Shown: piece by piece, positions 18,389 through 26,963 of the stretch | How positions within the stretch are numbered: position 1 is the first letter of the stretch | How the letters are laid out: each line of letters opens with the position of its first letter | Source of the DNA: an uncultured bacterium | Lineage (GTDB): Bacteria; Bacteroidota; Bacteroidia; Bacteroidales; Rikenellaceae | Reading direction: 5' to 3' | DNA: 64,000 nucleotides | NCBI GenBank assembly: GCA_905214725.1 | Contig: CAJMNH010000003.1 | Span: 124,001 to 188,000 of the forward strand | Program-made: the position numbers and the translations under genes | The notes under the pieces: generated by a model | Told to the model about the DNA's origin: nothing | The model's input: only the letters and a program-made list of their open reading frames with translations | Database searches by the model: none

Positions 18389-19033
18389 TTAGCATTTCCG
18401 CTTTATCCGACGGTATAAGAGCAGCATCGCCCAGCCCGTCAGCGTCCCGACGGCCGCTCCCAGCAGGAGATCGACGGGAAAGTGTTTGGCCAGATAGATG
18501 CGCGAGTAACAGATCAGAAGCGTCGCTGCGACCATCAATACCGTGAACCAGCGGCGGCGGATCTCTGCGGCCGAAAGCACCAGCAGCGCCGCGACGGTCG
18601 CGGCGTGCGACGAGACGGTGCCGTATTTTCCGGCCAGCGCACCTGCCGGAACATGCACCGTCCCGGGTGTGGGATGTCCTTCGAAACGCCAGCGCATCAG
18701 CGTGTCGGGCGCGATCTCCAACCCTTCGAGCGATGGCGTGAACATCGGCCGCCAGCGAGGCGGAAAGTCGGCCCACAATCCTTTGAGCGGCCCCGAATGT
18801 TTGAAGATGCCGGCCGCCATGTCCGACAGGACGAGCGCCAGCACGATCGCCGCAGCGAACATCAGCGTGTTGCGCCATCCCTCCCGCCGCCAGACCAGCC
18901 AGAGGATCAGCGCATAGAGCGGCAGCCACATCGTCGTGCCCGAAACGACGGTCATCAGGCGATCCATCGTGGGGCCGCCGTCGAAATTGAGCGCCAGAAA
19001 GAGCGCGTGGTCGAAGGTGTAGAGTGGAATCAT
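18389..19033 (-). CDS. PAP2-family membrane phosphatase
   Basis: A 214-residue integral membrane lipid phosphatase of the type 2 phosphatidic acid phosphatase family. Visible motifs are KHSGPLKGLWADFPPRWRP (a variant of the first motif), the catalytic histidine in YGTVSSHAATVAAL at about 137-150, and SRIYLAKHFPVD at 177-188 (the SRx5Hx3D motif). It may dephosphorylate undecaprenyl pyrophosphate or a phospholipid; motifs do not decide this. It lies six bases after the MBOAT gene, at the end of the envelope run 22953-18389. Confidence 0.88.
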   Translation of the reverse strand: MIPLYTFDHALFLALNFDGGPTMDRLMTVVSGTTMWLPLYALILWLVWRREGWRNTLMFAAAIVLALVLSDMAAGIFKHSGPLKGLWADFPPRWRPMFTPSLEGLEIAPDTLMRWRFEGHPTPGTVHVPAGALAGKYGTVSSHAATVAALLVLSAAEIRRRWFTVLMVAATLLICYSRIYLAKHFPVDLLLGAAVGTLTGWAMLLLYRRIKRKC

Positions 19034-19039
19034 CGCGTC

Positions 19040-20539
19040 TTAGAATTGGAAGTAGATGAAAGGTTGTATGTCGCTCGACTGAATCTGCATGACGCACCAC
19101 GCCACGACGGCCAGCAGCAGCACCTGCGCCCAGAAAGGCGAAGCGATCACCGCGCGGCGGGCCGCCGCGTCGGCGCGGTCGGGCAGCAGGTGGAGCAGAT
19201 ACCCCAGTCCCATGAGGGCGAAGACGCCGCCGTAGCCCGCGAGCATCTGGGGCAGGAGCTGGAGATGGAAGTTGTCGGTGATCTGGTGCAGCATCAGTTG
19301 TATGGTGCGCATCGAGTCGGCACGGAAGAGCAGCCAGCCGAAGCAGACCAGATGAAACGTCACCAGAATTCCGACAAACCGGTTCAGCGGGTGCATCTGA
19401 TACCCCGAGACTTTGGCGCCCGGGACGATCACAAGCCACATCTTGTGCAGCGCCAGCGCTACGCCGTGCAGCGCGCCCCACAGCACGAAGCGGATCGCTG
19501 CGCCGTGCCACAGACCGCCCAGCAGCATGGTCAGCAGCAGGTTGATGTAGGTGCGCAGGCGACCTTTGCGGTTGCCGCCCAGCGAGATGTAGAGGTAGTC
19601 GCGCAGCCACGTCGAGAGCGAGATATGCCACCGCCGCCAGAACTCGGTGATGGTGGCCGAGTGGTAGGGAGCGTCGAAGTTCTTCGGAAAGTGGAAACCC
19701 AGCAGCAGCGCCAGACCGATGGCCATGTCCGAGTAGCCCGAAAAATCGCAGTAGATTTGCAGGGCGTAGCCGTAGACGGCTGCCAGACACTCCGCGCCCG
19801 AATAGAGCGCCGGATCGTCGAAGATGCGGTCGACGAAATTGAGCGAGATGTAGTCCGAGATGATCGCCTTTTTGAACAGACCGATGGCGATGAGAAAGAT
19901 GCCCGTGCCGAACATTTCGCGCGAGACCGTGATCGGATTCTGCCGGATCTGCGAAAGGAAATCACGGGCGCGTACGATGGGGCCGGCGACCAGCTGCGGA
20001 AAAAACGAGAGGTAGAAAAGGTAGTCGCCCCAGCGGTCGATCGGGCGGAGCGTGCCGCGATAGATGTCGATCGTGTAGCTGAGCGACTGGAAGAGAAAGA
20101 ACGAGATGCCGACGGGCAGGAAGATGTTCTGGAATTCGAGAAATCCCGCGCCGAAGAGATTGTTGGCGATCTCGATGAAGAAATTGGTATACTTGAAATA
20201 GCCCAGTACGGCCAGATCGGCCGCGATGCTCAGCGTGACGAGTAGGCGTTGGGCATGGCGCGAGCCCACGCGCGCGATCGCCCGTCCGATCCAGAAATCG
20301 CTCACGGAAACCCCGACGAGCAGCAGCAGGTAGATGCCGCTCGATTTATAGTAGAAATAGAGCGAGAAGGCGATGACGTACCAGATGCGCAGCGTCGGCG
20401 TGCGCCGCATGAAGCCGTAGAAAAAGGCGAAGGCGGCGAAGAGAAAGAGGAACAGCCCGCTGCTGAAAAGCATCGGCGCCTGCGGGTTGTAAGTCAACAA
20501 CGGCAGAATGCGGTCGGCGATTTCGTGGAGGCTCTCCAT
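19040..20539 (-). CDS. MBOAT-family membrane O-acyltransferase (AlgI/DltB-like)
   Basis: A 499-residue multi-pass acyltransferase. The N-terminal membrane helices and ISFFLFQSLSYTIDIYRG followed by FLSFFPQLVAGPIVRA are characteristic of the AlgI/PatA branch. The conserved histidine lies in LLGGLWHGAAIRFVLWGALH near residue 350. AlgI-type proteins move acetyl groups across the membrane for O-acetylation of exported polysaccharide or peptidoglycan, with an SGNH partner. The gene next to it, four bases away, encodes such a protein, which supports that role. The acceptor polymer is unknown. Confidence 0.92.
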   Translation of the reverse strand: MESLHEIADRILPLLTYNPQAPMLFSSGLFLFLFAAFAFFYGFMRRTPTLRIWYVIAFSLYFYYKSSGIYLLLLVGVSVSDFWIGRAIARVGSRHAQRLLVTLSIAADLAVLGYFKYTNFFIEIANNLFGAGFLEFQNIFLPVGISFFLFQSLSYTIDIYRGTLRPIDRWGDYLFYLSFFPQLVAGPIVRARDFLSQIRQNPITVSREMFGTGIFLIAIGLFKKAIISDYISLNFVDRIFDDPALYSGAECLAAVYGYALQIYCDFSGYSDMAIGLALLLGFHFPKNFDAPYHSATITEFWRRWHISLSTWLRDYLYISLGGNRKGRLRTYINLLLTMLLGGLWHGAAIRFVLWGALHGVALALHKMWLVIVPGAKVSGYQMHPLNRFVGILVTFHLVCFGWLLFRADSMRTIQLMLHQITDNFHLQLLPQMLAGYGGVFALMGLGYLLHLLPDRADAAARRAVIASPFWAQVLLLAVVAWCVMQIQSSDIQPFIYFQF

Positions 20540-20543
20540 CGGC

Positions 20544-22169
20544 TCAATGCGGATCGGTTAACTGCGGCGAGGCGCTCATCGTCCGGTCGAGCGCTTCGAT
20601 CTTCGTGCTGTCCATCATCGGTTCGGGCAGCGCGGCCTGCTGCCGTTCGCGCAGGATCGCGGCCACGCAGGCGTCCAGCGCGTCAACCAGTGCGTATGCC
20701 ACGCGTCGGCCGCCGGCGTAGTTGATATGGGTGTAGTCTTTGCCCGCCCAGCCGTTGGCCACGAAGCGTTCCATGCCGCCCTGCGCCCGCATGGCGTCGT
20801 AAACCGACCAGAAGGCGGCTCCCGTCGCACGGGCCGCGCGGCGTTGCCAGCCTACCATCGCCGGCGCCGAAGACATAGGGGCGAATCCCGTCTCGGATTT
20901 CACCGAGCGGTCGCTCGTAGAGAGCACCAGCACCGCCGCGTCGGGGAAGCAATTGCGTACGAAGGCGATCATCTTCTCCACACGGGCGGCATAGGCCGAG
21001 TAGTCGGTGACCCCCTCCTGCATAATGTTCAGACCGTATTGCAGAACGACGAGATCGTAGTCCATGAAAGCGTCGATCTGTGCGTTGACCGAAGGGTTGG
21101 TGCCGAAGAGCGCCTGCCCGCTGTTGCTGCGGATCGAGTAGTTGTCGACCGTAACGCCGGCCGCGTCTTCGAATTGGGCGCCGTAGCCGGTGAATCCCGC
21201 CCCGCCCCGTTCGACGCGGAGCGCGAGCGACGCGATGGGCGCCCGCACGACGATCTGCCGGACGGCTTCCGAAGCCGGTATGTCGAATGTCCGGTGCAGC
21301 GAGTCGTTGAGCGTGAGCGCGAGGCGGCTGTCGCTGCGGCTCAGGAAGAGCAGGCGCGCCGTGCCGCAGCGATCGAGGCGGCGCCGGAAGTCGCTCCCGT
21401 CCCAGCGTACCGTGGCGCCGTCGGCGGGGCGGCAGAGCCAGCCCGAGACGGAATAGTCGCCGCGCAGCGCTTCGGGTGTGGTGCGGCGTTGCATGATGTT
21501 GTAGGAGGTCCAGCCCGTCGAGCGGGTCTTGACCGTACGGCGGTAGCCCGTCAGGGGCGAGGCCATCGGTGTAAAGCCGCAGCCGCGGCCTCCGTAGCGC
21601 AGTTGCAGTTGTTCGCGCAGGTCGGCTGTGAGGATGTCGCCCTCGATGAACGAATCGCCCAGCACCGCGATGCGCACGGGCGTATCGCGCCGTATGTCGG
21701 CCAGTCGCGCACAGAGGCGGCGGAAAGGCCCGTCGGCGAGCGTGTCGAAATCTTCGACGGGCGTGAGCGCCGCAAGCAGCCGCGAAGTATCTCCCGCGAC
21801 GGCATAATCGGCCGGAACCTCTTCCAGCGTCCATTCGAAGGTGATCTGCGGCGTCGCAGGCAGTGAATCGGCCGGTTCGGCAGCAGTCGTATCGCCCGTT
21901 GCGGGCAAAGCGGCCGCAGCGAGTTGCTCGCCGGCGTCGAGTTGTCCCGCGAAACGGTGGAAGTCGCCGGCGAAATCGTCGTCGAGCGTCGACAAGGCAT
22001 CGGCCTGCGCGCTCTTGTCGTCGAAACGGAGAATGTCGGAAAGGATGTTGGCCCGGCGGAGCGGGATGCCGCAGATGTTCTGCGGCGGAATGAAGGCTAC
22101 GGCCGCGAGCACCGCGATAAGGGCGAAAGCCGCTTGCCAGCTGCGCCGGGTGTAATCCTGCGGGGTCAT
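20544..22169 (-). CDS. Membrane-anchored SGNH/GDSL-like protein, probable acyltransfer partner
   Basis: A 541-residue protein with one N-terminal membrane segment (AAFALIAVLAAVAFIPP at about 13-30), so the rest is periplasmic. The SGNH block I serine is in VLGDSFIEGD (GDSF at 171-174); QYGLN provides the block III asparagine, and KDYTHINYAGG the catalytic Asp478/His481 pair. Residues 40-160 are Ala/Asp-rich and probably flexible. Lying directly behind an MBOAT gene, it is best read as the periplasmic acetyl-transferring or esterase partner (AlgJ/AlgX/PatB logic), though a stand-alone esterase is possible. Confidence 0.88.
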   Translation of the reverse strand: MTPQDYTRRSWQAAFALIAVLAAVAFIPPQNICGIPLRRANILSDILRFDDKSAQADALSTLDDDFAGDFHRFAGQLDAGEQLAAAALPATGDTTAAEPADSLPATPQITFEWTLEEVPADYAVAGDTSRLLAALTPVEDFDTLADGPFRRLCARLADIRRDTPVRIAVLGDSFIEGDILTADLREQLQLRYGGRGCGFTPMASPLTGYRRTVKTRSTGWTSYNIMQRRTTPEALRGDYSVSGWLCRPADGATVRWDGSDFRRRLDRCGTARLLFLSRSDSRLALTLNDSLHRTFDIPASEAVRQIVVRAPIASLALRVERGGAGFTGYGAQFEDAAGVTVDNYSIRSNSGQALFGTNPSVNAQIDAFMDYDLVVLQYGLNIMQEGVTDYSAYAARVEKMIAFVRNCFPDAAVLVLSTSDRSVKSETGFAPMSSAPAMVGWQRRAARATGAAFWSVYDAMRAQGGMERFVANGWAGKDYTHINYAGGRRVAYALVDALDACVAAILRERQQAALPEPMMDSTKIEALDRTMSASPQLTDPH

Positions 22170-22939
22170 CAGTTGCGGTTATTGCCTCGTCCGAGAATCA
22201 GCATGGCGTAATAGAGTACCGTGGCGATGGCGCTCAGTGCGGCGACCAGATAGGTGCGAGCCGCCCATGTCAGCGCTTCGCGCGCCTGCGCCAGTTCCGC
22301 TCCCTGCATCGTGCGGCTCGATTCGAGCCATGCCAACGCGCGCTCCGAAGCGTTGTACTCGACCGGAAGGGTCACGATCGAGAAGAGGGCCGACACGGCG
22401 ATCAGTCCCACGCCGATCCAGCAGACCCACGCATTGTCGGTCGTGGCGAGCAGGATCATGCCCGCAATGAGGACGAAGGTCGCGGCGCGCGCCGAGAAGT
22501 TGACGATCGGCACCAGCTGCGAGCGCAGTTCGAGCGGGGCGTATCCCTGCGCGTGCTGCACAGCGTGACCGCACTCGTGGGCCGCGACGGCCGCCGCCGA
22601 CACGCTGCGCGAAGCGTAGACCGAGTCGCTTAGGTTGACGGTCATCGTCCGGGGATCGAAATGGTCGGTCAGATGCCCTGCCACGTGGGTGACCTTCACG
22701 TTGCGGACGCCGTTGTCGCGCAGCATCTTTTCGGCCACTTCGGCGCCCGTCAGTCCGCCCGGGAAGGGGACTTTGGCGTATTTGGCGAAGACCGACTGCA
22801 GGCGCGCCTGCACGATCCAGCCTACCACGCCGATGAGAATGATCAACAGCCACGAACCCATCGTTCCGGCCGACATGCCGTAAAAAAAGCCGCTCGGATG
22901 GCCGTAATATCCGGCCTGAAGTATGAACGTCTGTACCAT
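22169..22939 (-). CDS. YugP-like neutral zinc metallopeptidase
   Basis: A 256-residue membrane protease of the DUF/Peptidase_Mx family typified by YugP. A first membrane helix (MGSWLLIILIGVVGWIVQA) is followed by the zinc-site HECGH at 121-125 and at least two more helices in the C-terminal half. The motif VNLSDSVYASRSVSAAAVAA just before HECGH is typical of this family. The start overlaps nothing, but its last base is the first base of the SGNH start codon region, so the genes are tightly packed. The substrate is unknown. Confidence 0.9.
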   Translation of the reverse strand: MVQTFILQAGYYGHPSGFFYGMSAGTMGSWLLIILIGVVGWIVQARLQSVFAKYAKVPFPGGLTGAEVAEKMLRDNGVRNVKVTHVAGHLTDHFDPRTMTVNLSDSVYASRSVSAAAVAAHECGHAVQHAQGYAPLELRSQLVPIVNFSARAATFVLIAGMILLATTDNAWVCWIGVGLIAVSALFSIVTLPVEYNASERALAWLESSRTMQGAELAQAREALTWAARTYLVAALSAIATVLYYAMLILGRGNNRN

Positions 22940-22952
22940 TTTTGTCGAATTT

Positions 22953-23699
22953 TTAAGATTTGCGATGAACGTAGTACTGGCACGCCTGCTGTGAGGGCAT
23001 CAGTACAATTTCATTAACGTTCATATGTGCCGGTAATTGTGCGATCCATGCGATCGCTTCGGCCACGTCGTCGCCCGTGAGGGGTTCGACGCCCCGATAA
23101 ACGTTGTCGGCCGCTGCGCGGTCGCCGTGGAAGCGCACCACCGAGAATTCGGTCTCGACCATGCCGGGACGCACTTCGCTTACCTTGACGCCGTCGGCGA
23201 GCAGGTCGGCGCGCATCGCCTGCGAGATGGCGTGCACGGCGTGCTTGGTGGCGCAATAGACGGCGCCGTTTTCGTAGGGTTCGGTACCGGCGATCGAGCC
23301 GATATTGACGATATGCCCGCCGCCTGCGGCGATCATCTTGCGCGCCGCGATCTGCGAGACGTAGAGCAATCCCTTGATATTGGTGTCGATCATGGCGTTC
23401 CAGTCGGCCGTCGACCCCCGGTCGATGTGTTCGAATCCGGCGGCCAGTCCGGCGTTGTTGACCAGCAGGTCGATTCGTTCCAGCCCTTCGAGCGCTTCGC
23501 GGCATGCCGCTTCGTCGCGGATGTCGAACGCCAGCGTCCGGCATTCGCCTCCGGCCGCCTCGATCTCGCGGCGCAGCGCGTCGAGCCGTTCGGCGCGTCG
23601 GCCGGTAACGGTGACGGCGTATCCGTCGGCGGCCAGCCGCAATGCCGTGGCGCGTCCGATGCCCGAAGTCGCGCCCGTGATGAGTGCCTGTTTTTTCAT
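22953..23699 (-). CDS. Short-chain dehydrogenase/reductase, YdfG-like
   Basis: A 248-residue NADP(H)-dependent oxidoreductase. The cofactor motif GATSGIG is at 9-15, with TGRRAERL (basic residues after strand 2 suggest NADPH), NNAG at about 90, and the catalytic pair in AVYCATKHAV. VNEIVLMPSQQ near the end is typical of the YdfG/3-hydroxy acid dehydrogenase group, which oxidises serine or 3-hydroxy acids. It is the first gene of the minus-strand run, 13 bases before the Zn peptidase, with a -7 match 21 bases upstream. Confidence 0.9.
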   Translation of the reverse strand: MKKQALITGATSGIGRATALRLAADGYAVTVTGRRAERLDALRREIEAAGGECRTLAFDIRDEAACREALEGLERIDLLVNNAGLAAGFEHIDRGSTADWNAMIDTNIKGLLYVSQIAARKMIAAGGGHIVNIGSIAGTEPYENGAVYCATKHAVHAISQAMRADLLADGVKVSEVRPGMVETEFSVVRFHGDRAAADNVYRGVEPLTGDDVAEAIAWIAQLPAHMNVNEIVLMPSQQACQYYVHRKS

Positions 23700-23719
23700 A
23701 AACGAGGGTTAAGTTGCTG

Positions 23720-23727
23720 CAAAAATA
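23720..23727 (-). promoter_or_regulatory. -7 element of the SDR/envelope operon promoter
   Basis: The minus strand reads TATTTTTG, a full TAnnTTTG match, 20 bases before the ATG of the dehydrogenase gene. It is divergent from the LolE-type gene. Confidence 0.5.
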
Positions 23728-23739
23728 GGAAAAATTGTG

Positions 23740-23747
23740 TTACTTTG
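23740..23747 (+). promoter_or_regulatory. Possible -7 element of the LolE-ubiE operon
   Basis: TTACTTTG (one base off TAnnTTTG) lies 30 bases upstream of the TTG start. It would place transcription start near or beyond the ATG of the mini-frame at 23749. Confidence 0.35.
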
Positions 23748-23748
23748 C

Positions 23749-23781
23749 ATGAAATTTAACCGAAGATTGCCCGCCGTTTGA
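23749..23781 (+). other. Ten-codon mini-frame overlapping the TTG start of the permease gene
   Basis: ATG at 23749 opens MKFNRRLPAV and a TGA at 23779-23781. The TGA overlaps the TTG start of the permease gene (TTGA). It could be a leader peptide for translational coupling or an accident. Residues such as MKFN often begin Bacteroidota LolE-type proteins, so an ancestral in-frame start lost by an indel is another reading. Confidence 0.3.
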
Positions 23782-25019
23782 ACCTCGAATTTTTCATAGC
23801 CCGCCGCACTGCCTGCGCCACACCGGAGAATCGTCCCGGCGTGATGTCGCGCATCGCTGTGGTTTCGGTGGCCGTATCGGTGGCCGTGATGCTCGTGGCA
23901 CTGGCTGTGATTTTCGGATTCAAGCGCGAGGTGACGGCCCGCATGGTCGGCTTCTCTGCGCCCGTCGAGGTGATCGATGCCGCCGGGATTTACGCCGCGG
24001 AGTCGCAACCCGTCGCCGCAACGCCGCAGATCGAAACGTTGCTGCGTTCCGTCGAGGGGGTGCGGTCGGTAAGCCCCTATACGCTCAAAAGCGGTATCGT
24101 TCGCACGCGCGAAGCGATGGACGGCGTGGCGCTCAAAGGGGTGGACGGTTCTTATGACTGGTCGTTTTTCGCCGGCCGGCTGACCGAAGGGACGCTGCCC
24201 CGCGTCGGCGATTCGGTACGTACCAAGGAGCTGCTCTTGTCCGCGCGCACGGCGCGCCTGCTCGGACTGCATGCTGGCGACAAGGTCGAGATGCTCTTCG
24301 TCGCCAGTGACGAGACGCCCCGTCGCGACCGCTTCAAAGTCTCGGGCGTCTATTCGACGGGAATGGAGGAGTTGGAACGGACGGCCTTTACCGATCTGCG
24401 CAATGTGCAGCGGTTGTCGGGTTGGTCGTCCGGCGAGGTGTCGGGTTACGATCTGTATGCGGACGACGTGCGGCAGGCCGACCGGCTGGCCGAAGCGGTC
24501 AACGACGCGCTGCTGCGTTCGGAACTGCCGGAGGCGGACGGCGTGGCGGCCGTGAGCGTCGGCGAACGTTATCCGGCGGTCTTCGACTGGTTGAAGGCGC
24601 ACAACGTCAACGCGGCGGTCATCATCGCGGTGATGGTGGCCGTGGCCTTCTTCAATATGGCTTCGGCGCTGCTGATTCTGGTGCTCGAACGCACGCGCAT
24701 GATCGGATTGTTGAAGGCGATGGGGATGGAGAACCGCCGCATCCGCCGCATCTTCCTTTACCGTGCCGCCTTTATCGTGGGGCGCGGTCTGTTGTGGGGC
24801 AATCTGGCGGCAGGGGTGTTGTGCTGGCTTCAATTGCGTTTCCACCTGCTGAAACTCGATCCGGCGGGATACATGCTCTCCGAGGTTCCCGTGGCGTTGG
24901 GTGCGGGGTGGTGGCTGGGGGTCGATGTCGCGGCGGCGGCCGTCATCCTCGCGCTGCTGTTCTTTCCGGCGGCGCTCGTGGCCCGCGTCCAGCCCGACGA
25001 GGCGATCAAAACCGATTGA
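23778..25019 (+). CDS. ABC transporter permease, FtsX/LolE family
   Basis: A 413-residue permease like LolC/E, which moves lipoproteins from the inner membrane to the LolA carrier. The N-terminus NLEFFIARRTACATPEN is the conserved cytoplasmic start; one membrane helix follows (VVSVAVSVAVMLVALAVIFGF), then a MacB-type periplasmic domain and three C-terminal helices, the second preceded by RTRMIGLLKAMGMENRRIRR. The start is TTG: no in-frame ATG lies upstream before a stop, and the protein's conserved beginning is at the TTG. No ATPase gene is adjacent. ubiE follows after two bases. Confidence 0.88.
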   Translation: MNLEFFIARRTACATPENRPGVMSRIAVVSVAVSVAVMLVALAVIFGFKREVTARMVGFSAPVEVIDAAGIYAAESQPVAATPQIETLLRSVEGVRSVSPYTLKSGIVRTREAMDGVALKGVDGSYDWSFFAGRLTEGTLPRVGDSVRTKELLLSARTARLLGLHAGDKVEMLFVASDETPRRDRFKVSGVYSTGMEELERTAFTDLRNVQRLSGWSSGEVSGYDLYADDVRQADRLAEAVNDALLRSELPEADGVAAVSVGERYPAVFDWLKAHNVNAAVIIAVMVAVAFFNMASALLILVLERTRMIGLLKAMGMENRRIRRIFLYRAAFIVGRGLLWGNLAAGVLCWLQLRFHLLKLDPAGYMLSEVPVALGAGWWLGVDVAAAAVILALLFFPAALVARVQPDEAIKTD

Positions 25020-25021
25020 TT

Positions 25022-25741
25022 ATGAAACCATACGATACCGAACGGAGTAAAAAGGAGGAGGTGCGGGCGATGTTCGACAACATCGCGCCGGCCTACGATC
25101 GTCTGAACCATACCCTGTCGTTGAACATCGACCGCATCTGGCGGCGGCGTGCGGTGCGCATCGTTGCGCGTCTGCGTCCGCGCCGTGTGCTCGACATGGC
25201 CACCGGCACGGGCGATCTGGCGCTGATGATGGCCTGCCGTATTCCGGGCGCCCACATCAAGGGGGTCGATCTGTCGGAGGGAATGCTCGAGGTGGCGCGC
25301 CGCAAGATCGCTGCGCGGGGGCTCGAAGAGCGGGTGACGCTCGAAGTGGGCGACGCTGAAACCGCGGTGGCAGCTCCCGGCGCGGTCGACGTGGTGACCG
25401 TGGCCTTCGGCGTGCGTAATTTCGGCGATCTCGAGCAGGGACTTGCCGAGTTGTCGCGGGCGTTGCGGGCGGGCGGACAGATCGTCATTCTGGAGTTTTC
25501 GACCCCCACGATGCCGGTTTTCGGCCGACTTTACGACTGGTATTCCCATCGGGTGCTGCCCCGTATCGGCGGTTGGCTGTCGCGCGACCGGCGCGCCTAC
25601 GACTATCTGCCCCGCTCGGTGGACGAGTTTCCGCAGCCCGAAGAGTTTCTGAAAATTCTTGCCGCTGCGGGGTTTCGCAACTGCCGCGCCCGAAGCCAGA
25701 GTTTCGGCATCGCGCAGATTTATACCGCTGAAAAATGTTGA
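25022..25741 (+). CDS. ubiE: Demethylmenaquinone methyltransferase
   Basis: UbiE/MenG carries out the last C-methylation of menaquinone with S-adenosylmethionine. The 239 residues match the family. The start ATG at 25022 gives the typical N-terminus (VRAMFDNIAPAYDRLNHTLS). The SAM motif is LDMATGTGDLA at about 57-67; later signatures are VTVAFGVRNF and PVFGRLYDWYSHRVLPRIGG. It sits two bases after the permease gene and overlaps the next lipoprotein gene by seven bases. Menaquinone supply fits the cytochrome bd genes elsewhere in the window. Confidence 0.96.
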   Translation: MKPYDTERSKKEEVRAMFDNIAPAYDRLNHTLSLNIDRIWRRRAVRIVARLRPRRVLDMATGTGDLALMMACRIPGAHIKGVDLSEGMLEVARRKIAARGLEERVTLEVGDAETAVAAPGAVDVVTVAFGVRNFGDLEQGLAELSRALRAGGQIVILEFSTPTMPVFGRLYDWYSHRVLPRIGGWLSRDRRAYDYLPRSVDEFPQPEEFLKILAAAGFRNCRARSQSFGIAQIYTAEKC

Positions 25742-26235
25742 GGCGGCTGCATATTCTGCCCCTGACATTGCTGTTCGGCGTTGCTGCGCTTGGCGGCTGT
25801 AACCGTTATCTGGCGCGCGAGGTGCGGGTTGCGGCGACGCGTGTCGAGACCTATGGCTCTGCCGGCGCAGATGTGACGCTGCATGTGGCCAATGCCGGCG
25901 ATCGGCCGTTGCAGCTCGAAGCGGCGGAACTGTCGCTTGCTTACGACGGCGGCGAAGTGTTGCGCGCCTTGCTGAAAGATACGGTGGCGGTGACGTCCCA
26001 TTGGGAGGGCGACGTTCGGCTGCGCTGTCGGTTGCGCGTGCCCGATCGCGCCGCGCTTTATGCCGTGCGGCGGAAGCTCGAACGCGGCGAAACGCAGCGG
26101 ATGGAGGTTGCCTTCGGGCTGCGGTTGCGTGTGGGCGTTGCGACGAAAAAAATCGGCCGCCGACGGATGCCGTTATCGGATTTTTTAAATACCTTTGGAC
26201 TCAGTCCAGAGGATTTACTAACGGATTTCGAATGA
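25735..26235 (+). CDS. Small lipoprotein with LEA14-like beta-sandwich character
   Basis: A 166-residue exported lipoprotein. The signal ends in LGGC (lipidated cysteine at about residue 22). The body (VRVAATRVETYGSAGADVTL, NAGDRPLQLEAAELSLAYDG) resembles LEA type-2 or related beta-sandwich proteins, but this is a fold impression only. The start overlaps the end of ubiE by seven bases, and its stop overlaps the next start, so it is inside the operon. Function unknown. Confidence 0.8.
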   Translation: MLRRLHILPLTLLFGVAALGGCNRYLAREVRVAATRVETYGSAGADVTLHVANAGDRPLQLEAAELSLAYDGGEVLRALLKDTVAVTSHWEGDVRLRCRLRVPDRAALYAVRRKLERGETQRMEVAFGLRLRVGVATKKIGRRRMPLSDFLNTFGLSPEDLLTDFE

Positions 26236-26786
26236 TGAGAACTCTTTTTCTGACCTTGATCTTTTCGCTGGCAGCGGCGACGGCCGCTACTGCGCAGTCG
26301 CTCGAAGCGTTCAAACAGCAGCTTACCGAGCCGGGACTGAGCGCCCGGGTCGAGATTCACGAGGCGCCCGACGCGGCAGCGGCTTTTTCAGCGGCCTCTC
26401 AGAGCGCTGCGGAGAAACGCCGTGACGGTTGGCGCATCACGCTTTTCGTCAGTAACGGGCAGAATGCCCGCGCCGAGGCGGAGGAGGTGCAAAAGACCTT
26501 CGGGGAGTCGTTTCCTGGCCAGAGTGTCGACATGGTTTACGATAACCCTTATTTCAAGGTTACGGCAGGCCGGTGCGTCACCGCCGAGGAGGCGATCATG
26601 CTTCTCGCACGCGTTCGCACGAAATTTCCCAAAGCCTTTCTGACGCGGGAGACCATGTCGGCGACCGATCTGCTGGAAGAGAATCCGGGCACGCCGAATC
26701 CGATGGCGGAATCGCAGGACGAAACGCAGGGCGCCGCTTCGGCAACCGAGCCGGCCGCCGCAACGCCTGACGAAGGTTTTCTATAA
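26232..26786 (+). CDS. Exported protein with SPOR-like domain
   Basis: A 184-residue protein with a signal peptide (LFLTLIFSLAAATAATAQS). The central part, about 65-140 (WRITLFVSNGQNARAEAEE, YDNPYFKVTAGRCVTAEEA), fits the SPOR repeat logic of sheet-helix units with the phrase YFKVTAG. SPOR domains bind denuded peptidoglycan at division sites. The tail is Ala/Glu/Pro-rich. ATG at 26232 or 26235 are both possible; the first overlaps the previous stop. It is the last gene of the 23778-26786 operon. Confidence 0.8.
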   Translation: MMRTLFLTLIFSLAAATAATAQSLEAFKQQLTEPGLSARVEIHEAPDAAAAFSAASQSAAEKRRDGWRITLFVSNGQNARAEAEEVQKTFGESFPGQSVDMVYDNPYFKVTAGRCVTAEEAIMLLARVRTKFPKAFLTRETMSATDLLEENPGTPNPMAESQDETQGAASATEPAAATPDEGFL

Positions 26787-26901
26787 GGGGATAGGCGAAT
26801 CGTTCGGCGCCGGTTCCGTGTCGATATGACGGTCGTTTTCAGGTAATTTATGCTGCCGGCCGGCTCTTTTCGGCGGGGATGCGTATTTTTTTGTTTTTTC
26901 T

Positions 26902-26932
26902 TTTGATTATTTCCGGCTATTGGATATATTTG
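26902..26932 (+). promoter_or_regulatory. Promoter of the Cys-rich lipoprotein gene
   Basis: TTTG at 26902-26905, a spacer of exactly 19 bases, and TATATTTG at 26925-26932 together match the Bacteroidota consensus fully. Transcription should begin near 26939. Confidence 0.8.
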
Positions 26933-26963
26933 CAGCGATAACCATCTTTAATTCATTTGCATT

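Noticed and set aside
18482..20245. 587-codon plus-strand frame opposite the PAP2 and MBOAT genes
   Set aside because: Antisense shadow; composition is Arg/Gln/His-rich without any motif.
24422..25021. Upstream extension of the ubiE frame inside the permease gene
   Set aside because: The conserved ubiE start is at 25022; the added part is an out-of-frame reading of the permease.
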